Positions 1-12,725 are shown, counted from the first letter of the stretch. The stretch: 64,000 nt of DNA from Littorina saxatilis (GCF_037325665.1 NC_090258.1:37112529-37176528); one strand, 5' to 3'. The notes: a model not told the origin generated them from the letters alone. A program made the numbers and translations.

Positions 1-107
1 AGGCGCCTCTAAAAAAAGAGTGACATGAGACCCGTAAGGGTGTCTAAGCCAGCCCGGAAACGAGACCCCTTCCGTATGCGCGCGCATATGCCGCCATCTT
101 ATCATTC
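1..107 (+). repeat. Left inverted terminal repeat of the DIRS-like fossil
   Basis: Starts aggcgcctct and is the exact reverse complement of 5149-5255 as far as I can read by eye. It may extend left of the window. Confidence 0.85.
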
Positions 108-3100
108 TCAACTCAGCGCCCAACAGGACTGGTCGCTATACTGTACGCTCCGACTGTTTTCAGTCTTGTTGCTTTGTCTTCTGACTTTGGCTTCTACCCC
201 TTGGTCTGCCGCCTAGCTTGGTCTGCATCCTTGCTGTTATCGGGTGAGCTTTCTTGGTTTTGTAAACTTTGGCGACATTTTGTCGCATGTTTGTGAACTT
301 GTGAAATTTTCTGGAAGAAAGTTTGTTTTCGTGAGTTCGCTTTACCATGGCGGTTAACGCCAAGCCTAAACTAGTTCGAGACAGGCTTCGGCTACAGCTT
401 CTCCTACTGCTAGTTTAGCTTCGTCTAAGTTCTCGTCTAGAAGGAAGAGTGCTGGGAAAACCGCTACTTCACTTTCTGATTCGGGTATCGATAGATGTCT
501 GAAGGTTGTTGACAAATCTTCGTCCGCCATGTTGTCCGTTTAAAAGGACAAGGTCACGCTTGGTGACAAAGATGTTTTGAATTTTGTTAAACATGTTGTT
601 GGTCGGGGGCTCCTGGCTATTCAGGTGTCTTGCCCTCCAATATTGCTTCGTTGCTTCTGACTGTTAGTTCCCAGGTATCAACGTTGGCGGCCGATTTGTG
701 TCGCGCTTTTGCGAACTTGTATGATGTTTTCTTGTAGAAATTTTTCGTAAGTTCGTTATGTCATGGCGGAGTACGCCAAGATTGATCCAGTTTGAGACAG
801 ACTACTGCTGCAGCGTCTCCTACTAAGGAAGCTTTCTTGTTTAGAAAGAGTAAGAGTGTCGGATTTACAGCCATTTCACTTTCAGAACCGGGAACAGACA
901 GATGTTTGGATGTTTTGGTCGACAAGCCGTCGGCCTCCATTTTGTCCACTTTTAGGGACAAGGTCACGCGTGGTGACAAAGATGTTTGTGTTGATAAGGT
1001 TGTTGTTGTGTCGGAGGCATCTGGTGGTTCAGGTGTTTTGCCCTCCGACATTGTGTTGTTGTTTCTGACGTTTAGTTCGCAGGTTTCGACATTTCGGTTT
1101 TGACGGCAACTTTAGCAGAACTTCGTTCACTTCAGTCTGGCGTTTTCGATGTTCGTCTTCGGGGTGTATCCGGTCTTTGCCTTTGGCTTCCACTTCCGGT
1201 TCCACCTCTGCAACTGTTTCTGCTTTGGATTCAACTTCCGTTCTGCAAGCGGAAGTGCACGCTTCGCAGCTTGGCTACGGTCGTCTTGTGTCCTTGCTGC
1301 AGGAGCCTTGGCTCGTTTAAGGTATGTTTTCTCCACTCGTTGCCGGGTTCTCCGGTGACAGTGGTGTGCGAACGCAGGAGCGAGTAGACCGTGATCGCGG
1401 CGAAAGCACCGAAACCCCCGCCGTTAATCCGCATTGAGCGCTTTCGGTAGAGGCTAGGAGCCCTGTTGTTCGTAAGGATTTGTCGTACCACTCTCTCAGA
1501 GGTTCAGGTACTTCATTTCCTCTTCCGCCCTGGGGGCAGGAAGTTGAGGGTGACTCCGGAGCTGACCAGGAGAGTCTCTCTGGGGTCACCTACCTGACTA
1601 CGATGGCGAGCAGGAAGGTTAACGAGGGTGCGTCCGCGGGTGCGGACGAGACCCAGCTTACTTGCCGTTCAAGTTGTCCAGCGCAGTGACGTGGGCAGCG
1701 GAAAACGGCATTTAGGTTTTGTGGAAGTTGGTGATTCTTGGATCGACCGGGAACGTCTTTCCGGGGGTCACCTTCCTGATTGCGATTGCGAGCATGAAGG
1801 AAAGGTTAACGAGGGTGCTTCCATATGAGGGTGCGTCCACGGGGATGGACGACACCCAGCTTAACTTGCCGTTCAAGTTGTCCAGCGCAGTGACGTGGGC
1901 GGCGGAAAACGGCATTTAAGTTTTGACCGGAAGGGGTGGTTGAGAGCAAGGCGTAACTTACTCCACCTCTGTCTGGTTCCGACTTCCGGAAGTTCGGAGG
2001 AACAGGATGTTCTCTTCAGCTTTCGGGAATCGTTGTCCATTGCCCTGGAGTTGGCACATGGCCGCGTGTAGCCGGGTTCACCGGTGAAAGTGGTGTACGT
2101 TCGCAGGAGGAATGTAGCACGCATTTTCGCGGCTGGGCAACGTAATCTTCCGCCCTGGGGGCAGGAAGTTGTTGGGCTGGGTGATTCTTGGGTTGACCAT
2201 GCGGGTCTCTCTGGGGGTCACCTTCCTAACTCTGATACCAAGCAGGAAGGAGAGGCTTGTGAGGGTGTGTCCACGGTAGTGGATGACACCCAGCTTATCC
2301 TGCCGTTCAAGTTGTCCAGCGTATCGACGGGGGCAGTGGAAAACGGCATTTAGGTTTTGACAGGAAGGGGTGGCTGGGAGAAATTTTTACTTCTTCCACC
2401 TCTACCTTTGTTCGACGACTTCCGGAGGTTGGAGGAACGGGAAGTTCTCTTCCGCGGTCGGGAATCGTCGTTCATTGCCCTGAAGATGGCAAATGTCTTG
2501 ATTTTTTACTTCCGCTTTCTCCCGGGGGGCAGGAAGTGAGCAGTAGGGCTGATTTCTTTGTTGGACTATTTAGTCAAACAGAGTCAGCTTCCGGATTGCA
2601 CGGTTGTGCTTGACGGCTGTTCAATTGAAGGTGCTTCTGCTTTACTGAAAAGCACTGATTTTAGGTTCCGTTTCATGTTAGCAAGTGCAGTGGCGCTCGC
2701 AGCTGAAATGGTTCGAGGTACAAAGGGATCTTCCGGTGTGTTTCTTTGCAACCGGTTGGTTCTGATGTTTACTAATCCATGGCCGGTTTTGCGGCTGTGC
2801 TTCCGGTACAGGATGGGATAGCCTTCTACCGTTAACACTGTGGTGTTGGTAGTCGGCACTTTTCAGCCTTTGGCTCCCGGTTCCGTTACTGCGGTTCCTT
2901 TGCTGTTTTACAGGCTGTATCCACTTCCTCTTCCAGTCTTTCAGCTGGAAGGAGACAGGTGGATGGAGTATCTGGTTATGGAGTTCTGGTGTTTGGAAAT
3001 TTTTTTCAAAACTTTTCCGATTTTTGGCAAGTTTTGCCTTATCGGGATTGGTGACTGGTTCTCATCATTTTGATGATCGTTATGTTTTCGAACAAGGGGA

Positions 3101-4991
3101 GGCTCATACTTCAGCTGTGTCGCTGTTCGCGGCAGTTTGTAGTGGATTTGAGCCTTCTGAGGAGAATCTTTGGGTGTTAAGTTCTTAGATTCTCTGGCGG
3201 GGTCTTTTTGTATTTGTGGAAGTTTTCACAAGCGAGTCTTCTTTGTCACCACTACCTTTTTGGACAACGCTCGACTTTATACCTGTGGCGGTGTTGCTTT
3301 AGCTTGTGTCTTACGCTCTAGTAGCTTGTCACTCGCGGAGCGCTTTCTGTAGGCTTGGGCTAACTCCAAGCTTAAGAACTTAGGTTCTCTTTTTTCGTTC
3401 TACGGAACCGCCCTCGGGTTTGACAAACATCCTTCTGGATTTGGATAGCTAGGAGAAACTGTCTGTAAGATCAAGATCTCCTAGCTCTGGTAGATTGTGG
3501 CTTCGGTTTCTTATGATTGGCTCTTTTGAACAAAACTTGCTTTTATTCTCTCGCCTGGGCGGTTACGTTCTAACTGGATATCTTTGTGGTCCGACAGGAC
3601 TCAGATACAAAGGATGTAACTTTGCGGGTTTTTTACCTGAGAGTAAGCCTCTGCCTTTAAAGTATTGTTCTTTTGGCTAGGCTTTAATCTCTTTCTTGTG
3701 GGAAAGGTCTCTTTTTGAGGCCACTTCTATGCACGCGGGCTTTTATCTTTCAAAGAGACGTTCACGGTAAAAGGGAAGCGCAAGGCAGGCTTTGGCTGTT
3801 GTTTGTTTCCAAACGAATAGCTTCAGGCTGGCTGTTATCTACTTTAGCTTTTGACTCTATACCCTCACTTTCACAGGGTCTTTATCTTAGATCGTTTTGG
3901 CTACCTGTTGGTCGCACAGTACGGATCTTTCCTATCTTGGTTCCAGACCTCTTAAGGCTGGCAAGAAGGCGTTTTTGCTTTCTCACATTCGAATTTTACG
4001 GATGTCTACTGTAAGGGTATCCTGGAGATACTTAGGGGCTTCCGCCTCAACTCTGGATTTGGTCCAGAGTCTTTATATATAGGGGTTTTGGCGTGTTTGT
4101 TCACTTGTCACTTAGACTGGCTTGGTACAAAGTGCTTTTTTCTTACGGAAAGAACTCCTCTTCTCCGTTTAATACAGCTGGCGATCCACCTATTCTGGGT
4201 TTCCGTTTTTTCTTACATGTCTTATTTTTAAGACTTTATGTATTTTCTGTCGCATTGTTACGGCTTGGTGCAGCGTTGCTTTAACACGTTTCAAGACTAG
4301 CCTGGCGGATCTACACGGAAAACGGCCAAGCTTACTCTAGTAGCTTCTGTGAGAAGTGTGAGCAAGCGTACTTTCTGGCTATTTATATGTACAGCTTTTT
4401 CAAGAAAGGCTGATCTATGACTTTTAGATTTCTTTGAAATGTTCTGGCTTTTGAGCGGAAAATGGATTAAACAAGCTTCAAATTGCTTTTTCAATTCATG
4501 AAGCAAGAGTTTGGCTCCTTTAGAGTCTCGTTTAGTCACTTAAACTTTTCGGTTTTCGAAGATTTTTTCTGATTCGCACGGATCTTGTTAGATTGTTGAA
4601 TCAAAGGTCACTTGCCGTGTCTTTCATCTCTGTCGTGATTTAACCTAGGCGTTCTTGCGGAAAACGGGGAAAACCAGCTTCCTATTGCATTTTCAATTCA
4701 TGAAGCAAGAGTTTGGCTCTTTTAGAGTCAGGTTTAGCCATTTTTAATATTTCTGACTTTCACGGATCTTGTTAGATCATTGAATCAAAGGGCTTTTGCC
4801 TTATCTTTCAGCTTCGTCGTGATGTGACTTTGAACGGTTGGAAACGACGTTAATCACTGAGTTTAGGATGGTAGAGGTCTATCTACTCTGGTAGAGGTAC
4901 GACTTTTTGCGCTACCTGCTATGGTAGCCGCAGGACAAGTCCTTCTTCTTTGATTTTCGGTAAGTACCCGCCACCTATAGTAGCAATCTGC

Positions 4992-5374
4992 TATTTGTGA
5001 GTTGGGTAAAGGATGTAATTTAATTAAAAATTTTATAAATAAATTTTCATTTAATTAATACTTACCCAACTCACAACGTTTATTCCCTCCCACCTCCCCG
5101 CTGTGGTTGGTACTGGGGTCTAAAAAAGAGTGAGTTGGGCTTCGTTTCGAATGATAAGATGGCGGCATATGCGCGCGCATACGGAAGGGGTCTCGTTTCC
5201 GGGCTGGCTTAGACACCCTTACGGGTCTCATGTCACTCTTTTTTTAGAGGCGCCTTCCTTGTTACCAAGGGGACGCGTACAGCGTTACCAGCACTGAACT
5301 AGAGTTAATTGCTATTTGTGAGTTGGGTAAGTATTAATTAAATGAAAATTTATTTATAAAATTTTTAATTATAA
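4992..5374. repeat. Nested inverted repeat at the right end (internal complementary region-like)
   Basis: The stretch ctatttgtgagttgggtaa occurs directly at about 4991 and 5315. The AT-rich sequence following the second copy (5330-5374) is found inverted at about 5023-5062 and ends in ttacccaactcacaa. In DIRS elements a comparable region copies the outer ends and helps form the circular intermediate; applying that here is inference. Confidence 0.6.
5149..5255 (-). repeat. Right inverted terminal repeat of the DIRS-like fossil
   Basis: Reverse complement of bases 1-107. The near-perfect match of the arms contrasts with the decayed interior. Confidence 0.85.
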
Positions 5375-5385
5375 TTATTCAAGAT

Positions 5386-6407
5386 GTATCGTCATTATTT
5401 AGATGACCCTCAAAAAGAGCGACACCTTCACTTTTCTGGTCAGCAATCAGTGCTTTCCTTGCTAAAAATCACACATGACTGATTTGACACTTGGCACTTG
5501 CACAGAACGTGAACTTACAGAAGCCTATATCTACACAATCTTGGGTCCTTTATTAAGTGGAACATTCTCTAAACAGAAAAGTTTGAATACTTTCTACAGG
5601 CAGAAAGGGTCTGCTTCTTGCTAATCAGGGGAATCTTGTACTATTCAGAAATGCTCAGTGGACACCAGCTATGAGCATGCGATTAATATAAAGTTTTCTT
5701 CATGTGCTGGAGGGTTCAACATACAAACAATAATTTGCCAACCTAATCAGTGTGAAAAAGTGGGCTTTAAAAAAAAAATTCAATGGCACATTACACTCTA
5801 CAGGACAGCAACCACAAGAACTGAACAGTGCTTGACTACACAAAAAAGGCAAGCCCAAAGAAACTGAATATACAAAAATAAATAAAAATGTGAGTAAACC
5901 TACTTCAAAGTGAACATTTTTTTTAAAAATTAAAAAAAGCAAAAGGAGGATCATGCAGTTCCCAACCCTCGACCTTCATTCCCCATAGATAATCCTACAC
6001 AACCTTTGTAGCATATAAATCAACCTTTGTAGCATATAAATCAACCTTTGTAGCATATAAATCAACCTTTATAGCATATGGATACATAACTAATAAACAG
6101 ATAATAAGTGACCCAGTGATGCTTGTCGTCCTAATTAGTATGAATAATAATTGTCACAGCCGTCAGAATACTCCTTAAAATATGATATTACCTTCAACGC
6201 TTCCACCATCACTATCTAATCTGAGCACCTAGGTCATAAGTAGAAACAAAACTGATCGCCCTCTTTCTCTCTTAATGTTGCCCGTGCGCGCGCATCCACA
6301 CACACACATATCTTCACTCAAACATATGAAAGAGCCACAAAAACATCAATCTCCAAAAAATAGCACATTTTCACTTTAAAACCTTGCTACCTTGACCCAA
6401 ACAATAC
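5386..6407. other. Intron sequence (V-ATPase a), with a short tandem repeat
   Basis: AT-rich non-coding stretch. It holds about four copies of the 21-base unit aacctttgtagcatataaatc (6001-6082), the last one diverged, and a short CA tract near 6296. I see no exon of the V-ATPase gene here, so its next exon must lie left of the window. Confidence 0.7.
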
Positions 6408-9400
6408 CTCTTCAAAAAAGGTTTGCGTCTTCCGCAGGATATGCTTAAGCTCGGTGAGCTCCAGAAAGTTCTTCTTCAAGGCCTCAGCGTTGGCGTTGAC
6501 CTCCTTCATCTCATTCTCCAGCTTCTCGTATGTTGACTGGAGACAGAAAAATCAAACAATAATTAGGCCCAGCAAACAAAAAATAAATGTTTGTTTCCCC
6601 GACTGATACAGTGAAAATGAAATCCAAAAACCAATGTACTGTCAACGTCACAAAATTCAGAATAAAAAAACCAAGAAAGGTATATACAGTAATTGGAACA
6701 TTATATTTATGATCATTGTCTCGTTTGTGTCTTCCGAGCAAGATTCTGGACAATTTGTCAGATAAGTTTTATTTTCTATATCTATATACGGCTTGTGTGT
6801 GTCTGTCTGTCTGTCTGTCTGTCTGTGTCACTTCGCGATGCACGGCCAAAGTCGATGGATCTGCTTCAAATTTGGTGGGCATATTCAGGTAGACCCCGGA
6901 CACAATCTGGTCGATGAAAATTTTTAACACGTGCTCTCAGCGCTCAACCGATTTTGGTTTTTCTGTACATCCATTCCCAGTAATCTTCTCCAGTGTTTTG
7001 CGCGTTTATCTCCCTTCCTTCGTGTGGCGTCAATCGCGTACAATGCGCCGGCGAATCATCTAGTTATTAATATTAGTGTACGACTGTCGGTCCACTTAAA
7101 AGACCGCTGGGTCGAAGATCAGTGAACATATTGTTTTGTTTTGTTATAAATATAACGTTCCACTAACATACCTTTCTTGTTTTTTGATACAGTGAAAAGC
7201 CTGGCAATTTTCAAAATAGGCCCCATGCAAGGGTTGTGGTCATGATGAACAAATCTCTTAACGTTTGTTTAGTACCTGAGTGTGTTGATTACACTGTATT
7301 GTTTGGACACAAGCATTGCAGATAGATCAGGTCAGCCAGTTACAAGACATGAAATAAATTCATGCGCACTCACTTCCAGGTCAACCATCTCACGTGGCGC
7401 CGGAGCGTCCGGATTGTCTCCTGTGTCCAGCATTGGAATCCCATCCTTCTTCACCTCCTTCTCCAGGAAACCTGCAGTTACACACATGTATGTCAAGTCC
7501 GTTAAATCCATTTTGTTAAAGGTCATGTTAACTGAACTTTTAATCACCATGTACCAAGAAATCATTATTGCTGACAAAACGGTTATTACTCACAGAAAAA
7601 TTTTAGGTATTTGGGCCGAGGTGCACGAGAATGTGACCACCCAGGTGGGAGCCAGACGCTGTTGCTTGAAATTGAGATATGTCACACGCTTTCCTCCTTT
7701 GCCACTACTAAAGCAAACGTGTGCAAGATTGTATGTTACACACGCTTAGGAGCATGGCAAGAACGGATTCAAACTCAAAATCGTCCCTCCAAAAGCCAAA
7801 AAATTAACACACGACTTTTATTTCTCCTGCTGTTATCGTTTCTTCTCTTTACACATTCTTCAACACTCAGAATACTGAAAACGGCATCCCAGATGACAGT
7901 ACTGTTTCCATACGCGAATCTAGCTGCCCTTGCAAAGTGGCTAGCTCAGGAGGCCTGTTAGTCTGAAACTATAAGGACAGAGTTCTGAACATATATCCCG
8001 GAATGAAGAAACATTTCGCGGATGCAGACACAGAAAGACGTCATGAAGACTGCGATGCTTTAAAAGATACAGACTGTGACGATGACTGTGACGTCATTCA
8101 CATACACCGAGACGTCATTCATAGTTGTTCGGTCACTTCCGTCAAAAAGTAGATCTCTCCACAATGGCTGCTCCTGTGTTTCGGTTTGTCAAGCTTGAGT
8201 ACACAAAACGTGTTTGTTCTTTCCTCTGTTGAAGCTGTGAGACATAAATGCTATTCCGACTTGGTCGTGTGACAGAGTTTTCTTCCACACTCAATTAGCT
8301 GATGTCTAACTCAGCCTGACGGCTTCGTTAGACAATCAACGTAATCTCGTGTGGAAGAAAACGTCTGTCACACGACCAAGTCTGAATAGCAGGTATTGTT
8401 GTGATTTCAAGGAATCAGACCCTGCGTTTTGTTCCCTCCCGGGGCGGGGATGTAGCTCAGTCGGTAGCGCGCTGGATTTGTATCCAGTTGGCCGCTGTCA
8501 GCGTGAGTTCGTCCCCACGTTCGTCAAGAGATTTATTTCTCAGAGTCAACTTTGTGTGCAGACTCTCCTTGGTATCCGAACACCCCCGTGTGTACACGCA
8601 AGCACAAGACCAAGTGCGCACGAAAAAGATCCTGTAATCCATGTCAGAGTTTGGTGGGTTATAGAAACACGAAAATATCCAGCATGCTTCCTCCAAAAAC
8701 GGCGTATGGCTACCTAAATGGCGGGGTAAAAAACGGTCATACACGTAAAATTCCACTCGTGCAAAAAACACGAGTGTACGTGGGAGTTTCAGCCCATGAA
8801 CGCAGAAGAAGAAGAAGTTCCCTCCCGTTTGGGTGGCACCCACTTTCGCGTCGTGCATCTCAGCCCTGGTTACCTCTTTTGCGACAGGGCTGTAAACACT
8901 ATTAACACTTGAAATGAATAATTGAATAAAATTAGTCTATGCATCATTTAATACACAAAACAGCTATATAAGAAAAGTCTAGAAATTGCATTCACATTCT
9001 TGTAAAATAGCCTGTCAAAGTGAAAATTATGGAAACAGTGGCAATAACAACAATATTTTAACTTACGTAATTTCCGTTCCATTTCCTCGCAGCGTCGAAT
9101 TTCATTGACAAACTTGCGCTGGAAGGCATTCACATCCGGATTCAACTGAAAAAAGAAACAAAGCACAAAATGACAAATTGTAGAAATATAATACAAGACT
9201 CATGCTGAGTGTTAGAAAAAATGTGATTCCTGAGATGGTTTCAATTCGCTTAGGTGACATTTGACTACAACATTGAACAATGCCTGTTAGTGTTATAACT
9301 ATAAGAGGACACCCCAGCATGGAAAGAATATAAGGTTGCAAATAAATAGATCACAGCATACATGTCCCGGTTCTCAGACACACAGATGACAGTGTCATAT

Positions 9401-10775
9401 ATGTATGAACATCTCTGCAACCAATAGTAACAACTCTCCTTGTTCTGGCATACAGGTATTGGAAACCTGACTAAATGCAGAAACATCTGATATGATTCCA
9501 CAAGAGCTTGACTAAATCTATTGTAATTTTATTTAACCAACCCGGTTCGGACACTGAGACAAAGAGTACCTGTAACATGTACAACTACATGTCTGAGCTG
9601 CACCAGTCCTAATTCTCCCAGTTTTGATACACTTGCACATGCTGCCTCATTCTGATCAGTCATCGCTCAACGGCTATCGCCAGTTATCTCTCTGACCGGA
9701 CGCTACAGTCCTACGCGAATCTATCAAAATAAGAATACAGAGTTATCTCCCATATGTTTTTCGCGAGCACTGATCTAAATTTGAGATCAGTGTTCGCGAG
9801 ACGAAAATGATTGCAGATTGGCCGACTTCGACAGTGATCTCCGTTCTGTTCTTCACAGTTATGATAAAGACATCGATCTAAGGTCAAAACAAGTCAAAAT
9901 TTTGGGACTGCTGCCGGAAGGAGACCGTAATATATGGTTTCATCACTGTCAACTGGTTACAGAAAAAATCGTCTGCTCCAGTGAGCGCCGAAACCAAACG
10001 GTTGATTATCACGTGACACTTTTGCCATATTTAGAGTTGTTTGCATATCAATTCCTTTGTAATTTAAAAATTACAAAACACCATGAAAAATCATTATCGA
10101 CGATCGCGAATCTGCTTATATCAATAATACATTACAAAAAGCTGTAAATATGTAAAAAATCGGTTTCCTTGCCAGACAAGGAAACTCAAGGCATCCTGTC
10201 AGGGAGAGAATGAGCCGAACTCATTTTGACCTGAGGTCAGGATGATGCTGCCTCTTGACTGCAGAAACATCTCACACAGTGCCACCACTATGCATGCACC
10301 TATGAAGGTACAGTGGAACCGAACCCCCCTTTTAAGACCTCCAAAAATCTGAAAAAATAAGGTCTTAAAATGGGGGTAAATTTACATAGGTTCTGAACAG
10401 AAAGTCTGAGAAAAAAAGGTCTGAAAAAAGGAGGGATCGAGTTTTAAATTGGAAGGTCTTAAAGGGGGGTTCCACTGTACCTTCCCTCTCATGTAACCCA
10501 TCACGTAACCCATCATGTAACGGTATTGTAACCCATCATGTAAGCCACCACAGATTTGTCCAGGCTTTTTACATGGGATAAGACAGACAGATACATCCAT
10601 AGCACCACAGCTCTGACTTCAGAAATGTCCGAGAGAGTATTTAACAAATCATACTTACATCTCTGAACTGCACCAGTCCCAGTTCTCCGAGTTCGGACAC
10701 ACAAGTGTAGGCTGCTTCTGACTGCAGAAACATCTGACACAGAGTCATCTCCTCGCTGCGCAGTAACCCCTCCAT
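6408..10775 (-). CDS. ATP6V0A1: V-type proton ATPase 116-kDa subunit a, 5' part (four coding exons)
   Basis: Subunit a is the large membrane subunit of the V0 sector: its cytosolic N-terminal half links V1 to V0, and its membrane half forms the proton half-channels. Coding exons on the minus strand are 10659-10775, 9067-9145, 7374-7471 and 6408-6536. They join in frame to 141 residues beginning [20 protein letters not shown], followed by [42 protein letters not shown] and [19 protein letters not shown]. These are close matches to the conserved start of animal a subunits. All donors and acceptors are GT-AG. The start ATG (10775) matches the family N-terminus. Only the cytosolic coiled-coil arm is present; the rest runs off the left edge. 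The paralogue (a1, a2 or a4) cannot be decided from this part; a1 is most similar by memory. An upstream 5'-UTR splice acceptor is likely at 10842/10843. Confidence 0.93.
6779..7125 (+). repeat. Unclassified dispersed repeat with CTGT microsatellite
   Basis: Begins with a (ctgt)n tract (6796-6825), followed by text reading gcacggccaaagtcgatgga and 'gcttcaaatttggtgggca', a style seen in mollusc non-autonomous repeats. It lies in V-ATPase intron 3. No ends or target duplication could be fixed. Confidence 0.4.
8249..8392. repeat. Fold-back (inverted repeat) element
   Basis: About 42 bases (8249-8290, gctattccgacttggtcgtg...) pair with 8349-8392 (...cacgaccaagtctgaatagc) around a 58-base loop. 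A few mismatches are visible. It lies in V-ATPase intron 2 and is probably a small foldback MITE. Confidence 0.75.
8441..8816 (+). mobile_element. tRNA-headed SINE, full length, with target-site duplication
   Basis: The head contains pol III boxes: A box tgtagctcagtcggtagcgc and B box gagttcgtcccc. The body ends in (agaag)n. It is flanked by the 10-base duplication gttccctccc (8431-8440 and 8817-8826). Another long copy lies at 36559-36931 (minus strand) and a shortened one at 54121-54293. Confidence 0.88.
9590..10280 (-). pseudogene. Degenerate second copy of V-ATPase a coding exon 1, split by an insertion
   Basis: In minus-strand reading, 10280-10245 matches the exon-1 part coding for the MFLQS region, and 9648-9590 matches the remainder: it can be read as [15 protein letters not shown] against [15 protein letters not shown] in the real exon, followed by a GT where the donor should be. 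The two halves are separated by about 600 bases flanked by the same 10-base word (atgctgcctc), so the copy was whole before an insertion split it. It lies in intron 1, downstream of the true exon. It could be a relic of tandem exon duplication; no sign that it is used. Confidence 0.7.
9649..10244. mobile_element. 596-bp insertion with 10-bp target duplication
   Basis: Flanked by atgctgcctc at 9639-9648 and 10245-10254, exactly interrupting the duplicated exon. Inside is a palindrome around 9770-9800 (cactgatct...agatcagtg). No clear terminal inverted repeats and no coding similarity were recognised, so the class is unknown. Confidence 0.6.
10311..10477. mobile_element. MITE, cagtggaacc termini, TA target
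   Basis: Both ends read (TA)cagtggaacc...cctttaagacct in inverted orientation. The element is 167 bp in V-ATPase intron 1. TA target sites and CAG...CTG ends fit non-autonomous pogo/Tc1-mariner relatives. A decayed relative lies at about 11222-11346, and a similar terminus is seen at 29533-29548. Confidence 0.75.
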
Positions 10776-10842
10776 CTTGTTTCTTCTCCGTTGCTGTCTC
10801 CTCCTTGCTGTTGTTTCTTTAGTATTCTATGTTCAGTGATGA

Positions 10843-12725
10843 TCTGCAATAAAGCAATGTAATATTATAGATGATATTTATGCAGAAATGAATGCAAGAG
10901 AGAATATGGTGGTTTATAGCCACTGTTCTGTGCACTAATGCACATGTGTTCAAAGGCAAGTGAACATGTCCATCATTGTCAGTTCAACAAAGAAAATTGT
11001 CAATCCCCTTACACTAGAGGCCTCAAGGGATACATATATATATCCAAGCTATCAATCATTATTAAAGCACAGCGTCAAACACACCCGTTAAAAGAGTGCT
11101 CAAGCAAAAATAAATTTCAAAAACGTCCAGAAAATGAAGACGATTAAATAGGACAAAGCAACTGAGGGTATTTTCTATTAATTCTAAGAAAAATCCAGGA
11201 CAGTAGAATATCCCCAATCTACTATCTAGTTCCAAAGACCTCCAAGTTAAAAGGGAGGGGGCCTTAGAGTGGAGGAAAATGTAGTGATGGTATGAACAGA
11301 TAATTTGGAAAACTACGGTCTTAAAAAGGGGGTTCTATTGTGTTAAAAAAAAGAGCAATAACTGCTCAAAATTTGATCAAATTTGATCGAAATCTCATTA
11401 TACTGGGTGAAACAAACCATCAAATAACAAACACACACACATAAAACAAAGAAAAAAGTGTGATTTTTGTTGCAATGCTCAAATTAAAAAATAAAAATAA
11501 ATACCCTAAAAAAAATTTTTTAAAAGAGAAAAGAAAAAGTGATGTTCTGCTTGTTGCAAAATCCTCATTCCATCAGTGCCCACATCAGGACACTCTGTTA
11601 CACACGCTTAATAATCACCGATACTTTGTGACAGACAGGTAATGATTAATCATAGGTCATACAGACAAAAACCTCTGTTGTTACGGTGATCTATACATCG
11701 TGTCTAACACTGCGATCCTATCCATCAAATCAAACGACAACACCAGCTGCCACTCCTTCTTGCTCTGTCTCTGTGCTTAAGTGCACACAGTATCCACCTG
11801 TACATACTGTATGTGGATCAAACTGCATTCAGTGTAACGGCCATAACCTTTAACGCATCAGGTTCTTCACCTTCATATAATTGTGAACGCCACATCGTCC
11901 AAAATGCTAGACAGATGGATTTAAATTGTAATCATTTTGAAGTTTCATCTTTATATTCAGCCACAAACCATGCATGCAGTGCATGCACATAATCATTGAT
12001 TGAGCATACCGAAATAATTCTGAAATTCATCATTTCATGTGGGACTGGTAATTATCTAAACCTGCTTCATTGACGTTGCATGCAGGTAAAGTGTCCACTA
12101 ATGGCTGTGCAAGATTTAGAAGCATTACAATGCACTTCCAGTTCCACAATCAATTTGTGGGCACAATAATGTATGTGGCTAATTGCTAAAATTAGGTTGC
12201 CACACAGCTGTTGCATGACTTTCAACACCCAAAAGGACTCGATCATTTTCTCATAGACTTAACAGTCACATTATCTTGATATTAAGTTGTAAAGACAAGT
12301 CTAGCTACCTTACATACATATTAGCCTTCACTTGTCTGGACCACTGATGCTGTCTATGTCATAAATGTCAATTTTATAATGGTACTTTTCAGGAAGCACT
12401 GTCACTGCATGTGTACAAGAACCACAATACATAAGATCTTACCATAAATAATCTTAATGTCAGTTGCTTATGATGCAGAACTCGATGAATTGTGATGTAT
12501 ACCGGTATAACACACAGATCGGAAGCTGAAGATAAATATACTATAGAACTACATGAGGTTTTATGAAAAATTAAAATGTATCAGTTTACATCTTTTAAAT
12601 ATGGAACAGCTTCAGCCACGTACGACGCAAAGAGAAATACTACAATGAAGTGTGTGAAAAGATTGTCCGGTACATTAAAATACAGCTGACCAAAACTGAA
12701 AAGGGAAAAAAATCAAGTGGCTTAC
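10843..12725. other. Non-coding stretch, probable intron in the V-ATPase 5' UTR
   Basis: Lies between the acceptor near 10842 and a possible donor at 12721-12725 (minus strand). It contains the decayed MITE at 11222-11346; otherwise I see nothing recognisable. Confidence 0.45.

Larger units (their letters stand above)
1..5385 (+). mobile_element. Retrotransposon fossil, DIRS-like (suspected), broken
   Basis: A roughly 5.3-kb unit bounded by inverted terminal repeats: bases 1-107 are the reverse complement of 5149-5255. Just inside and outside the right repeat lies a second inverted pair (about 5023-5076 against 5318-5374), which resembles the internal complementary region that DIRS elements carry next to their right terminal repeat. 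The left part (about 250-2550) holds diverged internal repeats of a gag-like region. The right part (about 3100-4800) looks like decayed coding sequence of the same orientation. No long reading frame survives, so it is clearly broken many times over. The left edge may lie outside the window. The DIRS family is inferred from the end structure and layout; I could not identify a tyrosine recombinase or reverse transcriptase domain with certainty. It sits downstream of V-ATPase exon 4 in reading direction, presumably inside an intron. Confidence 0.5.

Noticed and set aside
7282-7749. 155-codon plus-strand frame overlapping V-ATPase exon 3
   Set aside because: Antisense shadow of the real exon and its intron.
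8449-8525. tRNA-like sequence (also at 36855-36930, 54121-54200 and 54463-54536)
   Set aside because: The pol III boxes are convincing, but each is the head of a SINE with a body, a tail and usually a target duplication. I do not call them functional tRNA genes.
9473-9497. A third short match to V-ATPase exon 1 (tgcagaaacatctga)
   Set aside because: Only about 15 bases match; too short to claim as another exon copy.
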